The notes under the pieces: generated by a model | Database searches by the model: none | What the model saw: only the letters and a program-made list of their open reading frames with translations | What the model was told of the DNA's origin: nothing | Assembly (NCBI GenBank): GCA_023105745.1 | Contig: JALGQZ010000007.1 | Location: 3,579,592-3,643,591 of the forward strand | DNA length: 64,000 bases | Reading direction: 5' to 3' | DNA from: Austropuccinia psidii | Taxonomy: Eukaryota; Basidiomycota; Pucciniomycetes; Pucciniales; Sphaerophragmiaceae | Part shown: positions 54,303 to 64,000 of the stretch, piece by piece | Numbering within the stretch: the stretch's first letter is position 1 | How the letters are laid out: every line of letters begins with the position of its first letter | Made by a program: the position numbers and the translations under genes

Positions 54303-56532
54303 AATTATGGTTAAAAAGGCTTAAAATAGTAATTTTACGTCAAAAAACTTACTATTGGCCAAATATTTGGCTTTCTGAAAAGTATTAATTATTTCCAATC
54401 TTACTAATTGTGAAACTTTGAGATATGACCACATACCCAAAAAGGTCACAATAAAGATTTAAAATAATTATACATTAAAAATAATTACCTTAAAGCTACA
54501 AAAATGCCATAAATTGGGATAAAACTTGGTTTAAATTGGAAGCCAATGAACAAACATGTTAAATAAATTATACCATTGGATTCCCCATGGTAAAATACAC
54601 ATATACCATTTTTATGGCATATCTGTAAAGTCGATATTTAATGAGTTATAAGTAATAATACCTTATAAAAAACACAAATCCTTATTTATTTCAAAGACCA
54701 ATGAACAACATGTGAAATAAATGGTACCATTGGATTCTCCATAAAACTACACATATAAAACAATCAATAAGCTAAGCTCCAAAGTCAAAACTTAAGGAAT
54801 TAAGCTGAATATATGCACTTTTTTGGTCAACGCATATATTCAAGGATTTTAGCTGATATCTTTTGAAGAATGCATGATAGAGTGATTAACCAAAAATAAA
54901 GTCATCACGTAATTACTGTAGGAATACAGAAATGAACTTTATTTCACAAGTTATAAGCAAGGTTAAAACCTGTAAGGGATTATTGATTCAAATCAACACA
55001 GGTGTTGACCACTTTCTTGTGAAAGTGGTCCAAGCTTAAAAAAATATCCACTTGGATTCTACTAGTTCATTCGTGAAGAATTATGTATTATTTATTATAA
55101 TATTTGAGGTATAACCCCTTAAACTCCTGGTTTGAGGTTTAAAATATTAAATTTCGACAGAAAGGATGAGTTACAAGAAAAATCATTACAGATAGAGTTT
55201 TGATGATGTAATGAAATGCTCTTGACAGCATAATAAGGTTATTCCAATCTATTAGAATTCACTCTCTGAATTGCTTTAGCGCATAAATCGTAAAAGGTAT
55301 TAAGGATCAAAGTTTCAGCTTAATTTGATCATTTATGATCACTCACTGTAACTTTAAATTAAGTTTAACAGTCATATGAGTGATATAACTGGTGAGTACT
55401 ATTAGTTTATGATGAAAACTAATAAAATCCACAAAGCTTGGGGGTCTGCCAAGCCTTGACGCCATCAAAACTTAGAGTTATAGTGATAACTCTAAATAAT
55501 GGCGTAATAATGAGATAAGATGGTTTGATCATGATGTAATCATCACCAAACCTTAAAAAATTGATCAATTCTAGTGGATATGATCATTGAACGTCTACCA
55601 GAAGCCTGTTGGACTCTAGGAGGAAGGAATTTAATATAAATAGAGTTCTTGTTACTCTGTTTCCTCCTCAGATGCTTACAAAACATTAAATCATTAAATA
55701 AAAAGGTAATTTCTTTATTCTTTATATAGCAGACTTTTATATTATTAAAGAACAAAGGTAATCTTATAATAATATTTATCTTTGACGTGATTATTGCAAT
55801 TATTTAATTGTTTTGTTTAAATTTCTCTTAAAAAACCTCAATTCCACGTAAAATCAAGAAAATTTGTAATTTCTCTTAAATTTTATTGTAATTACAGTTT
55901 AAATAAGTTTTATTTACATTTCTAGGCGTAAAAATATCCAAAAGTATTATATTAAGCATTAAAAGTAGGTTATTTCTCTTATTATAATAATTTTCTCTAT
56001 TATTAATTCAATAATTCTATAATTAATATAAATAGTATTTATTTAATTTATAACTTTAATATTAGTAATATTATTGTTATTAATTGTTTTTTATTAATAA
56101 AAAACAATTTCTTACGTCTTTATTATTTGTTGGTAGCAATAATACAGTGCTTTTCAATATATTGATTATCTTATATTAATATATTTATTTATTATATTAT
56201 TTTTTTATGATATAAGTTATATTATTATATTTATTTAATAATATAATTATTTTCCGCCATATTTATAATAATTCTTTATCATTATAAATACTTTTATTTT
56301 ATTTATTACATTTATAAGGAAATTCATAGTACAATAAGTAAAGTATTAGTAATTTTTACTTATTGTTTCATAGTCAAACCTTAGACTAATTCAGACGAAA
56401 TTGGCTCTGGTTGAATATTGTGAGTCACAATAATAGTACTATTATGATCAGAATTAACAGTACTGGCAGGAATAATACTGGTTACTGTTGAGGCTGTTTC
56501 AATGTTTTCTTGTCTTACAACATTGTCAGACA
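53639..56532 (-). pseudogene. Family A spliced ORF1, copy A3, exon 1 split by a solo LTR
   Basis: Exon 1 lies at 56532-56391 and 54403-54353 around the solo LTR. Intron 1 is 56609-56533 (77 nt) and intron 2 starts at 54352. Exon 2 is open in the +1 frame to gag down to 53639, with the core LADLWKNCLNSYLTVRKF and LLNGWHPLMEKK, a basic stretch and a full C-terminus (QNVFQMARTMMELQKKEEAR). The acceptor AG has moved by one base (ACCAAG), which would break the splice phase. It is the longest intact exon 2 of family A here. Confidence 0.55.
54409..56385. mobile_element. Solo LTR of an unassigned family in A3 (1977 bp)
   Basis: The pentamer ctaat flanks it (54404-54408 and 56386-56390) and interrupts sequence that is continuous in A1 and A2. 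It starts tgtgaaactt and ends catagtcaaaccttaga; the final CA is GA, probably a mutation. The end resembles the family D LTR end (catagacacatcttaca). It has no coding capacity. Confidence 0.8.
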
Positions 56533-56745
56533 CTAAAATTAATGAAAAACCCAATTAATTAAGTCAAAAAAAGGATATTTCAAAAAAGAAATTAAAATAT
56601 AAGCCTCACTTATGATATTAAAAAAATTCTTTTCTTTATTGATTTTTTGAATGATAAGTATTTTTTATATTTTTTTAAATTTTTCAATATAAGAAAAAAG
56701 ATTCAAAAAGAGTGAAAAAAAAATATGTCACAGGTAAAATATCAC

Positions 56746-56758
56746 AGCTGGGCCCCCA
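56746..56758 (-). promoter_or_regulatory. Putative primer-binding site of A3
   Basis: The minus strand reads TGGGGGCCCAGCT directly inside the 5' LTR. Confidence 0.55.
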
Positions 56759-56760
56759 AA

Positions 56761-58978
56761 TGTAAGGTGTGGATATGAAACTTTGATTAAAAATCCAGTA
56801 CTTTTCCTGTCCTCAAAATTTGTATAAGGTAAAAAATCAATCAAAAATAGTAATAAATATTATTTTTAAAAGAAAACACGCCAATGTTATTGTTTATAGC
56901 TTTATTAGTATAAAACAATAATATTATAAAGATTTTATTGTTTTACCAACAATAAAAATTTATCCAAAAATACTCTACAAGAGATATTTAAGGCTACAAA
57001 AGAAATTTCTTCAACAGCAATTTCAATTGGGATTAATTGAGCAAAGAACTGCAAGAAATTAATTAAAGAAAAAAGTATTTAAAAAGAATATTAAAGAGAA
57101 AATACGCCCAAAAGTGACAAGAGTGAATTTGGAAACAAAGTGACAAAGTTTACAGTGATGAAAGATGCTTTAATTCACTTTTGGGGTGGTTCAGGGGTAA
57201 AAATGATTATAGAACTTACAAACAGTGATGATAATGATTCTCTCACGTGGTTAAAAGGCTTAAAATGATTTAAGAAAGTTTGTTGGAATCTTTTATTGAT
57301 TGGTTTAACAATGTTTTAAACTAATTATAAAAGGAAAAGATTCTAACATGAAGAGAAAAGTGGGGCAAAGACATTCTTCTATAGCCATCAATTTTCTTAC
57401 TCCAAAAGTAAAATTTACTCTTTTCAGTCGTGAAAAACAGTCTGTAAACAGAAAAGCCAATTATGGTATCATTGAACCCTGGTTTAGACCAAGAAAGGGC
57501 TGGTTTAAGCCATTTTTAGCCATTTTAGACCCTTAAATCAGCCATTACTATAGCAATACCTGGTCTAGAGCCTTTCAAAACACGTCAGAATGTGTGTAAG
57601 AGACGTAGAAAGCAGTTAAAACTATTTTGAATATGATTGTTTTATCTTAAGGGTAGTTTTACCCTCTTGGCAACAGCTAAAACTATCTCAGTTGGTATCA
57701 AAACCTCATCATCAATTGAGTCCACAGACCCTGTAGCTCAATTCCAGCCAACGGTGATGAACCTTTGAATCAATCTTGACACCACATGCCTCTCAGCAAG
57801 GGTTTTGGGGGTCTAGCTGCCCCTTAGAGCTGGAGTTCCCTTCCCCCCCTAAATTTAATCTTTCCAATTTGTTTTTCCTTTAATTCCTCATCATGTATTA
57901 TACTTATCATTTACATATGTAATTCAATTGAGTTGTACAGTTCAATACAGTAATAATTGATACCTCATATGTAAATCAAAGTTCACTTATGTAATACATG
58001 CGCACATTTTGACATTTCAATTGAATTCAATTGAAAATACTTTAATTCCTCATAACTTCTAAACTACACACAACACCTCAATTTTAACACAAAAATTGAT
58101 GGTTAACACCACATGTGGTGTGAATTAAATTAAAGTTTTGAGGATTTTCAACTTTTGTATTGAAAATACTAGAAACTTAATTTAAGCTTATTTAGAGTTG
58201 AGTTATAAAATTTTCACTCATAGGTGACCCCACCTGATTTTGTATGAGGAATCTAATGATGAAATAATTTTTATATGTGTATTTATTGGATAAAAAGCTA
58301 TAATAATTTTTATTTAACTTTTTTCCAAATCTATTTATTTCTTTACAATTTTGTTAAAAATTCATTTTTACTTAATTTTTTGTAAGACATGCGCACATTT
58401 TGACATTTCAATTGAATTCAATTGAAAATACTTTAATTCCTCATAACTTCTAAAATATACATAACACCTCAGTTTTAACACAAATTTTGGTGATTAACAC
58501 TACATGTGATGTGAATTAAATTAAAGTTTTTAAGGATTTTCAATTTTCATACAGAAAATACTAAAAACTTAATTTCAGCTTATTTAGAGTTGAGTTGTAA
58601 AATTTTCACTCATAGGTGACCCCACCTGATTTTGTATGAGGAATCTAATGATGAAATAATTTTTATATGTGTATTTATTGGATAAAAAGCTATAATAATT
58701 TTCATTCAACTTTTTTCCAAATTTATTTATTTCTTTACAATTTTGTTAAAAATTCATTTTTACTTAATTTTTTCAAGTATAAATGCAATTTTACAATTTC
58801 AAAATTTAATGTAATTTTATTTTGAAATTGTAATTAAATTTTTGATTGTGAATATAATTTTATATTTATATTTTGATTTTTATTTTAATGATATAAATAA
58901 ACTTATTCTATTTATATTTATATGTTAATTTTGTATTTGTGGTCTTTTGAGTATATGAAATTACCTCTAAGGCTCACA
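56761..58978 (-). repeat. A3 5' LTR (2218 bp) with a 391-bp tandem duplication
   Basis: Sequence from 57996 restarts at 58387 (both acatgcgcacattttgac). The two 391-bp units are highly similar through gaggaatctaatgatg. Without the extra unit the LTR is about 1827 bp, the normal size. Because the element reads leftwards, the duplication lies in U3, upstream of the promoter. Confidence 0.9.
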
Positions 58979-59190
58979 TTTTTATTATTAAATTCTTCTT
59001 GCAATTGATTCTTGTAGACAATTACTGCTTACTGTTATAATCACTAATAGTGTATAACACATAAAAGCAATAATTCCTTAATTATTTAATTTTGGTTTTA
59101 ATAATCATTTATTATTAGACTTCATAACAACAGTCGTAGTACAGTTGATTAATAGTAATATCATTAACAATTTCATAGACACATCTTACA
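58979..59190 (+). repeat. Family D 5' LTR, last 212 bp
   Basis: It ends tttcatagacacatcttaca, like the family C LTR end in wording and position before the same primer-binding site. The rest of the LTR is missing. Confidence 0.6.
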
Positions 59191-59192
59191 TC

Positions 59193-59205
59193 TGGGGGCC
59201 TGGCC
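59193..59205 (+). promoter_or_regulatory. Family D primer-binding site
   Basis: tgggggcctggcc starts two bases after the LTR and is identical to the family C site. Confidence 0.6.
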
Positions 59206-59246
59206 ATGTTTTTTGAACCTTGTACCCTTAATTAATATATTTTTAA

Positions 59247-59573
59247 GTACTAAAATATATTAATTTAATAATTCTTCCTTTCAATTTGAAGTTAAAATAA
59301 TTTTTGTTTTTGAAATCGTTTTTAAAATTTTTTTCATTGAGGAATTTGGCTTATTTTACATTGTTTTACACATGGCTTTTTCACATCTCAAAACTTATAA
59401 AATTGTTCTTTGAGCTACTCTGAATCAATTTTGAATCAAAATCTTGACTCTTAAATTTTTTTCTTTGAAAAGAATAATTTCTTAATATTAAAAAATAATA
59501 AAACTTATGAAAATCTTTCAAAATATTAAAAAATCATAAAAGTACTTTTTCTCTTTTATAAATCTTTCTCTAG
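59247..59573 (+). other. Predicted leader intron 1 of family D (327 nt)
   Basis: The donor is TTTTTAA|GTACTA, less canonical than in A and C. The acceptor is TCTTTCTCTAG|TGTCTT. Joining A to TG makes ATG TCT TTA. Confidence 0.45.
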
Positions 59574-60554
59574 TGTCTTTAATTAAATACAGTGCAGCTG
59601 TTAATAAGCTCAGTAAGAGATATATTACTAGTCCAGAATCTGAAGAGAGCATTGAAGTGCAAATTGCTAAAAGAGGCAATTTATTCAGAACAGAACAAGC
59701 TAAATTACCACCACAAGGTGTGTGGTTCTGTCCTTCTATTTCACTTTTTCTCTTGAATTGACATGAAAATGGTGCATACCGGAAATGGAAGCAACTATTC
59801 AGTCCAACCAGATGGATGTGGACAAGGAAGAGGCAAGACCAAATCCAGAAGTGCTAAATCTCCCTCAACAAAAACACATCTGGAGGATGCCAGAGTTGCC
59901 CCCCATTCCCCAAGGTCTGTACCCACAAACTTTGACATGAACTTTGAATGTGGACTGATTCATGATGATATTTTAAGGGCTGAACCACTTTCAAGTGGCA
60001 GAAATAGAAATTTATCAATGGAAATACAAAAATTGCTTCAGAACAGCCAAAGAAAAGGAGTGGAAAATATGCCCAAGCCTTTGGCAGGGGGCCATGAACT
60101 CCTACCTACACATCAAGAGCTTTCTGGGTCAGGATAAGACCATAGAACTCTTAGGAGGTTGGAGCCCATTGTCTTGCAAAGAGAAAGCCAAAAACATAAA
60201 GAATCAGTTGAAAAACCAAATTCTTTCATCTATAGACCAGAAGAAAGAGTTGGAAATGACTCCAGCTTTGGAGACAGAGGACCCAAGGGCCTCTACCAGC
60301 TCCAGAAGTGTCCAAGGACAAGCCCAAGAGACCTCAGCAGAAGCAGAGGTCCCAAGAAACATCAAGGCAAGGGAAAAGCCAAAGCCAATTGGCAAAGACC
60401 TTACCCACAAGGGTACAGGATCCCCAAATTGGAGCCTTCAGCTGTTGACAGCCTCTTCAATATGGCCAGGACTCCTATGGAACTCACAGCCAAGGATCAG
60501 GAAAGGATGAAAGAGCCTTTCCATGGAAATAATACAAGAAATACATTTTTTTAA
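59574..60554 (+). pseudogene. Family D spliced ORF1 overlapping gag
   Basis: Exon 1 (59574-59717) encodes SLIKYSAAVNKLSKRYIT and ends PPQ. Intron 2 is 59718-59782. Exon 2 continues EMEATIQSNQMDVDKEEARP in the +1 frame to gag, with W-to-stop type changes near 59935, then the core CPSLWQGAMNSYLHIKSFLG and LLGGWSPLSCKEK. A one-base shift puts the end in another frame (PYPQGYRIPKLEP, FNMARTPMEL), matching the family A C-terminus. It is decayed, but the homology to family A ORF1 is clear over its whole length. Confidence 0.6.
59718..59782 (+). other. Predicted intron 2 of family D, containing the Gag ATGs (65 nt)
   Basis: The donor is CACAAG|GTGTGTGG. The acceptor position reads CATACCGG|AA, where the aligned family A acceptor is ACCAG, so the AG is mutated here. 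Gag ATGs at 59763 and 59769 lie inside. The unspliced exon-1 frame stops at TGA 59759-59761, one base before ATG 59763. Confidence 0.5.
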
Positions 60555-61191
60555 AACTAGTATGAATGTAGAAATTGGTAAAATTGATAAAATAACTTTG
60601 GACATCAATGACTTGAAAAAGAATGACAAACATTCTGCTGAAATGCATAATTCTGAAATTGCCAAACTGGAATTACATACCAATACATGTGATAGAACTG
60701 AGAGTAAATATCATTTCCAAGATGATCAAGTGGAAGATTTTTAAACAAGAAACATCAATGATCAGTTCAGAGTTCTGAAAGACTATGTTTTGGCAGTGGC
60801 TGAAAATACCAGTCAATTTGCCACACATCTAGCAAGAAGTGACAGTGAAAGGAAGAAATTTAAAGAGGAAATACTTGCGCAAGTGGAGCAAATTATTAAG
60901 AATTATGAATCAAATACACATATGCCAAGACATTCCACACCTTTGACTGAAGAAAAGCTTTCTGTGAAAGAAATACTGACCCCTTTTCTAGGAGAAAATG
61001 TTATCTCTGCAAAAGATATTCCCAAATTGGAAAAATGGCCAACATTCTCTGGTGAAGGTGAATACAACCACATTGAGTTCATCAGAAATATTGATATGTT
61101 GCAAGAAGATTTTAATATACCTGATGAAATTATAGTGGGCAAATTACACTCTCTTTTTATCAGAGTTCAAAGAAATGGTATTAAAATATGA
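59763..61191 (+). pseudogene. Family D gag, decayed
   Basis: The start MVHTGNGSNY (59769) aligns with MPSTRSGASY of family A. Frame changes follow. 60523-60744 and 60790-61191 contain a coiled-coil-like part (IDKITLDINDLKKND) and the Gag domain KLEKWPTFSGEGEYNHIEF, ending at a premature stop at 61191. The next part (61300-61480) is readable only in pieces (FFKKKDRLSALHPDMS, which needs no frame change at the A run, unlike A2 and A3). Confidence 0.7.
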
Positions 61192-61490
61192 GACAAGATC
61201 ATGGAAAACATGATTGGTGTTGGTGGAAATCTGAAGTGATTACCAAATGGGCCAATAATTATTGAGGGTTTCAAATGGAAAATGCTTTTGTAAATGCCAT
61301 TTTTAACTCAGAAAAACATAAACCACTTACTTGGTTCTTCAAGAAAAAAGACAGATTATCTGCCTTACACCCAGATATGTCTGACAATATGATTCATATG
61401 AAAATATTAAGAAAATGTGGTTGAGAACTGGAACATGCTATATAGTGCAGATGTGTAGAACCCTTTTCCACAGAGAACTAAATTAATTCA

Positions 61491-61940
61491 ATGGAAGATA
61501 TCATTATTAGAACAAGAATTGGTAAAACTTGGACTAAAATCCCTATGGAGTCCAAAATGGTCCCAAAGATTTCCAGAGAGGACAGAAGACTTGAGAAACC
61601 TGTCTTGAAGTGCCATAAATGTGGAAGTACTTCACATTTAGTCAACACTTGCATAAAAAAGACAAAGATTAATGAAGTTAAATTCATTGAAGAAGTTCAG
61701 TGTACTGAAAAGAAAGAAGAATCTGACCTAGATTCTGCAGTCTCTGAAGACAACCCAGTAGAGGACTATCCCATTGAAAACATGACAGCTTTCATTGAGG
61801 TCACAGAAGTCCATACCCACTTGCCACAATACAGTGAAGATTGTAATACACCAGGGCAATTTTCATGTGACTGGTTAGCCAGTAATTTAATGTGTCCTGT
61901 CTGTGACTTGAAAATATCTCTTAATGTGAAATTAATATAA
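61491..61940 (+). pseudogene. Family D nucleocapsid end with zinc knuckle
   Basis: The frame contains CHKCGSTSHLVNTC, an intact CX2CX4HX4C zinc knuckle, then an acidic linker (EESDLDSAVSED) and HTHLPQYSED, which in family A precedes the protease. After about 61850 the similarity ends and the frame runs into unrelated sequence. Confidence 0.7.
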
Positions 61941-63707
61941 CCAAGATATAATTATATGATGACCTAAGAAAAGCCCAAATATTACCTGCATGAACTTCAG
62001 TATTAGAATTTTCTTTCACAGCTGCATTAACTCAGTATATGATTAAAAGAACCTTTCATAATTTAACAATAATATTTGAAAACAAAATTACATGGAGCAG
62101 AAGTCGGTTATTTCAGTATTTTGAGCAGCATCCTTTTCTCCCTAAGCACCTATTATTCAGAATTTACCCCCCTTTAAAATGTTTGAGATATCAATAAATA
62201 TTTTATAATTTGTGCTTATAGAGTCAAAAAGAAAGAAATTTTCACTTTCCCTTTGAATATTTATATTCATTTCAATGAGCTATTTTATCACTTAATGGTA
62301 TTCCAAATTAGGCTATGAATTACTCAGTAATTCTCTGTGAGCTATGTGATATGGGAAGAATATCTTTCAATTAAGGGAGGAAAAAAATGGGAATTTGATA
62401 AATTAGCAATTAACATCTATTGTTTAAGAGCACAATTTATTTCAGAAAAAAAGGTCATCATGTCTTGATATGAGCCCTAAATGTTCCATTGAGCACAGAA
62501 TAAAAATTGATAAATATCCAAATAACAGAAATTATGAAATGATTTTGGGAAATAATATCAAGAAGGCTCAGCCATACCCATATCTTCCAAATTCAAACAT
62601 CTTCATCATCTTAGCTTGTTATACACTTCCCTCTGAAACAGAACACACCACCAACAATTTCTGAAAGAAGCTCTGTGGACAAGAATTAATAGTTTTCTGA
62701 CAGATAAGCAATGGAAATCCTTGGAGGGTTTAAAGAGTATTTGATAAGATACACCTTTCACATGCAGAGATCATCATAATTATACAAAATATGCTTAAAT
62801 TTCATCTTTCAGGTGAAGAAAAGCTTCTTCATTGTATTGAAATTTCCAAAAATTCAGAACATATGTTTGGTAAAAGCATTTTTTCTACATTAGTATTTTC
62901 AATATACAAACACTTGTGTCCGCAGTAATATGTTTTGGTGGCTTTTGTTTTTATGAAACTGTTTTTGGTTTTTGGTTTAAATTTTACATAATCTACCTCA
63001 AAATTCAATTATTTTTTAATAATATCAGAAATTTAGTAGTAATCCAAAGATGTTCAACCAAAAAATGTAAGTTTAAGCTTAAAGATGAGAAATTCAGGAA
63101 TTATTTTTTATTAGAAATTAATCTTCACAGGTATTTTGGCTACTCCATAAATATAAAATTACTTTCATTCTTTGTCAAACTTTATATTATATATGAAGTA
63201 TGCCACTAGAGCTTGAAGTTTTGCATTATAAATACTGGGAAAAAATGAAATCATTAAGTTTATTCCCTCCTATAAGGTTTATATTGAACCCCACTTTTTT
63301 CAAAAGGAATATGTGAGCTACGAGTTTTCTTTAGGCAGGAAAAAGTGACAGGTTACTCAGATGCTATAGAGTGGTGTGAACATGAATTATATTCTCTGCT
63401 TGAAAGTACATCTTTAATTATAATTTTGGTTTCCCCACTCACTAAACACTACTACTAATGATAAATTTCAGACCATTAACCATTACAAAATTGGAAAATG
63501 TGAGTGTTCTTGCATAGTTAATATTACAAAAAATATCAAATGACAGCTGAGGTTCTCCATCAGTTTCTTTATTTTCCTCTAATGATGAACCTCCCTCCAA
63601 AGATGATTAAAATTACTTAACAATTATGCTCAAATACATGGAATCACTCAGCTTGTTTCCATTGGCTTGCAGGGATAGATAATCAAAATAATATCTTCCT
63701 ATACTAA
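61941..63707. other. AT-rich stretch without a recognised gene
   Basis: Only short frames occur, the longest 97 codons at 62916-63209, hydrophobic and compositionally like translated AT-rich noise. No LTR, intron signal or family motif was seen. Confidence 0.5.
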
Positions 63708-64000
63708 AAGGTTTGGGGGTTGGTTTATATCACCTGGTGCAGACAGTCCCCACAAGGTAGCTCTAAAATCCAGAGGTAATTCATATATGGTATTGTAAAC
63801 AACCCCCACAACCAGCTTCAAATGGCTGGGGGTGGTTTGATCCCACTAGTGTAAAAGGCCTTATGACAGCATCTCCAAGACTGTGGATTTGGTTACAAAA
63901 AGGTTGTGTGAAAAAAACCCTAAAACCACATAGAAATTGGAGGGGTGCTGTTTCCAACAACCCCCCAAAACTGGCTGCAAAAAGGTGGGGGATTGTTTGC
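63708..64000. repeat. G-run inverted repeats at the window end
   Basis: gggggttggttta (63714-63726) is nearly complementary to tgtaaacaaccccc (63795-63808). Further pairs follow: ccacaaccagc with gctgggggtggttt, and caacaaccccccaaaa with gtgggggattgttt at the window end. The layout suggests ends of small inverted-repeat elements continuing past 64000. Confidence 0.35.

Larger units (their letters stand above)
46833..58978 (-). mobile_element. Family A Ty3-type retrotransposon, copy A3
   Basis: The 3' LTR (46833-48357) lacks about 300 bp at its left end and abuts the mosaic LTR. Internal sequence runs 48358-56760 and the 5' LTR 56761-58978. A solo LTR is inserted at 54409-56385. RT to chromodomain is one long open frame, but gag, protease and early RT carry stops and frameshifts. 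No matching target duplication was found, so the left side was rearranged. Confidence 0.85.
58979..61880 (+). mobile_element. Family D Ty3-type retrotransposon, 5' half only
   Basis: An LTR end, a primer-binding site, two leader introns, ORF1, gag and a zinc knuckle follow in the same order as in A and C. Homology to the family stops shortly after HTHLPQYSED (about 61850), before the protease, so pol and the 3' LTR are deleted. Its left LTR is cut by A3 at 58978. Confidence 0.8.

Noticed and set aside
62916..63209. 97-codon frame
   Set aside because: Hydrophobic, AT-driven composition, no motif and no supporting context.
1..64000. tRNA, rRNA or CRISPR features
   Set aside because: No cloverleaf with A and B boxes, no rRNA core sequence and no regularly spaced array was recognised.

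Overview
The window looks like transposon-dense DNA from a rust fungus (Pucciniales). It is very AT-rich, has no tRNA, rRNA, CRISPR or confirmed host gene, and holds Ty3/mdg4-type LTR retrotransposons whose Gag and Pol proteins resemble those I associate with the large repeat-filled genomes of myrtle rust relatives (Austropuccinia). That assignment is from memory of the families; no search was run.

Layout. 1-3111: 5' part of a minus-strand family A element (A1), inserted in an older family B-like LTR (3112-4045) that itself interrupts a PIF/Harbinger transposase (4046-4905). 5858-29630: a second family A element (A2), about 10.1 kb once three later insertions are removed: a nearly intact 10.4-kb family B element (6794-17175) in its left LTR, a solo A LTR (18715-20528) in pol, and a solo C-like LTR (27732-29229) in its right LTR. 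A2 split an unrecognised, decayed gene whose halves lie at 29631-30326 and 5494-5857. 30327-32764: low-complexity DNA, including a long stretch of degenerate 10-bp repeats. 32770-42477: a complete but inactivated family C element. 43036-44280: a LINE fragment. 44286-58978: a mosaic LTR block and a third family A element (A3), carrying a solo LTR at 54409-56385. 58979 to about 61880: the 5' half of a family D element. The remainder has no recognised gene.

Main result. Families A, C and D share an unusual 5' organisation. A leader intron just after the primer-binding site ends ...AG|TG, so joining it to an upstream exon ending in A makes the start codon of a first reading frame (ORF1). A second, 64-68 nt intron contains the ATG of Gag just before its 3' splice site. 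Removing it deletes the Gag start and joins exon 1 to a reading frame lying +1 over the start of gag. Keeping it ends the exon-1 frame shortly before the Gag ATG (TGA, one base, ATG in C and D). Splicing would therefore choose between Gag(-Pol) and an overprinted protein, whose core motif is conserved between the families.

Family B is organised differently. It shows a Tf1/sushi-like self-priming site, a GGGAAAA -1 frameshift site between gag and pol, and, between pol and the 3' LTR, a spliced antisense gene whose product carries a Zn(II)2Cys6-type cysteine pattern. Its LTRs differ at only 8 of 760 positions, so it is the youngest insertion here.
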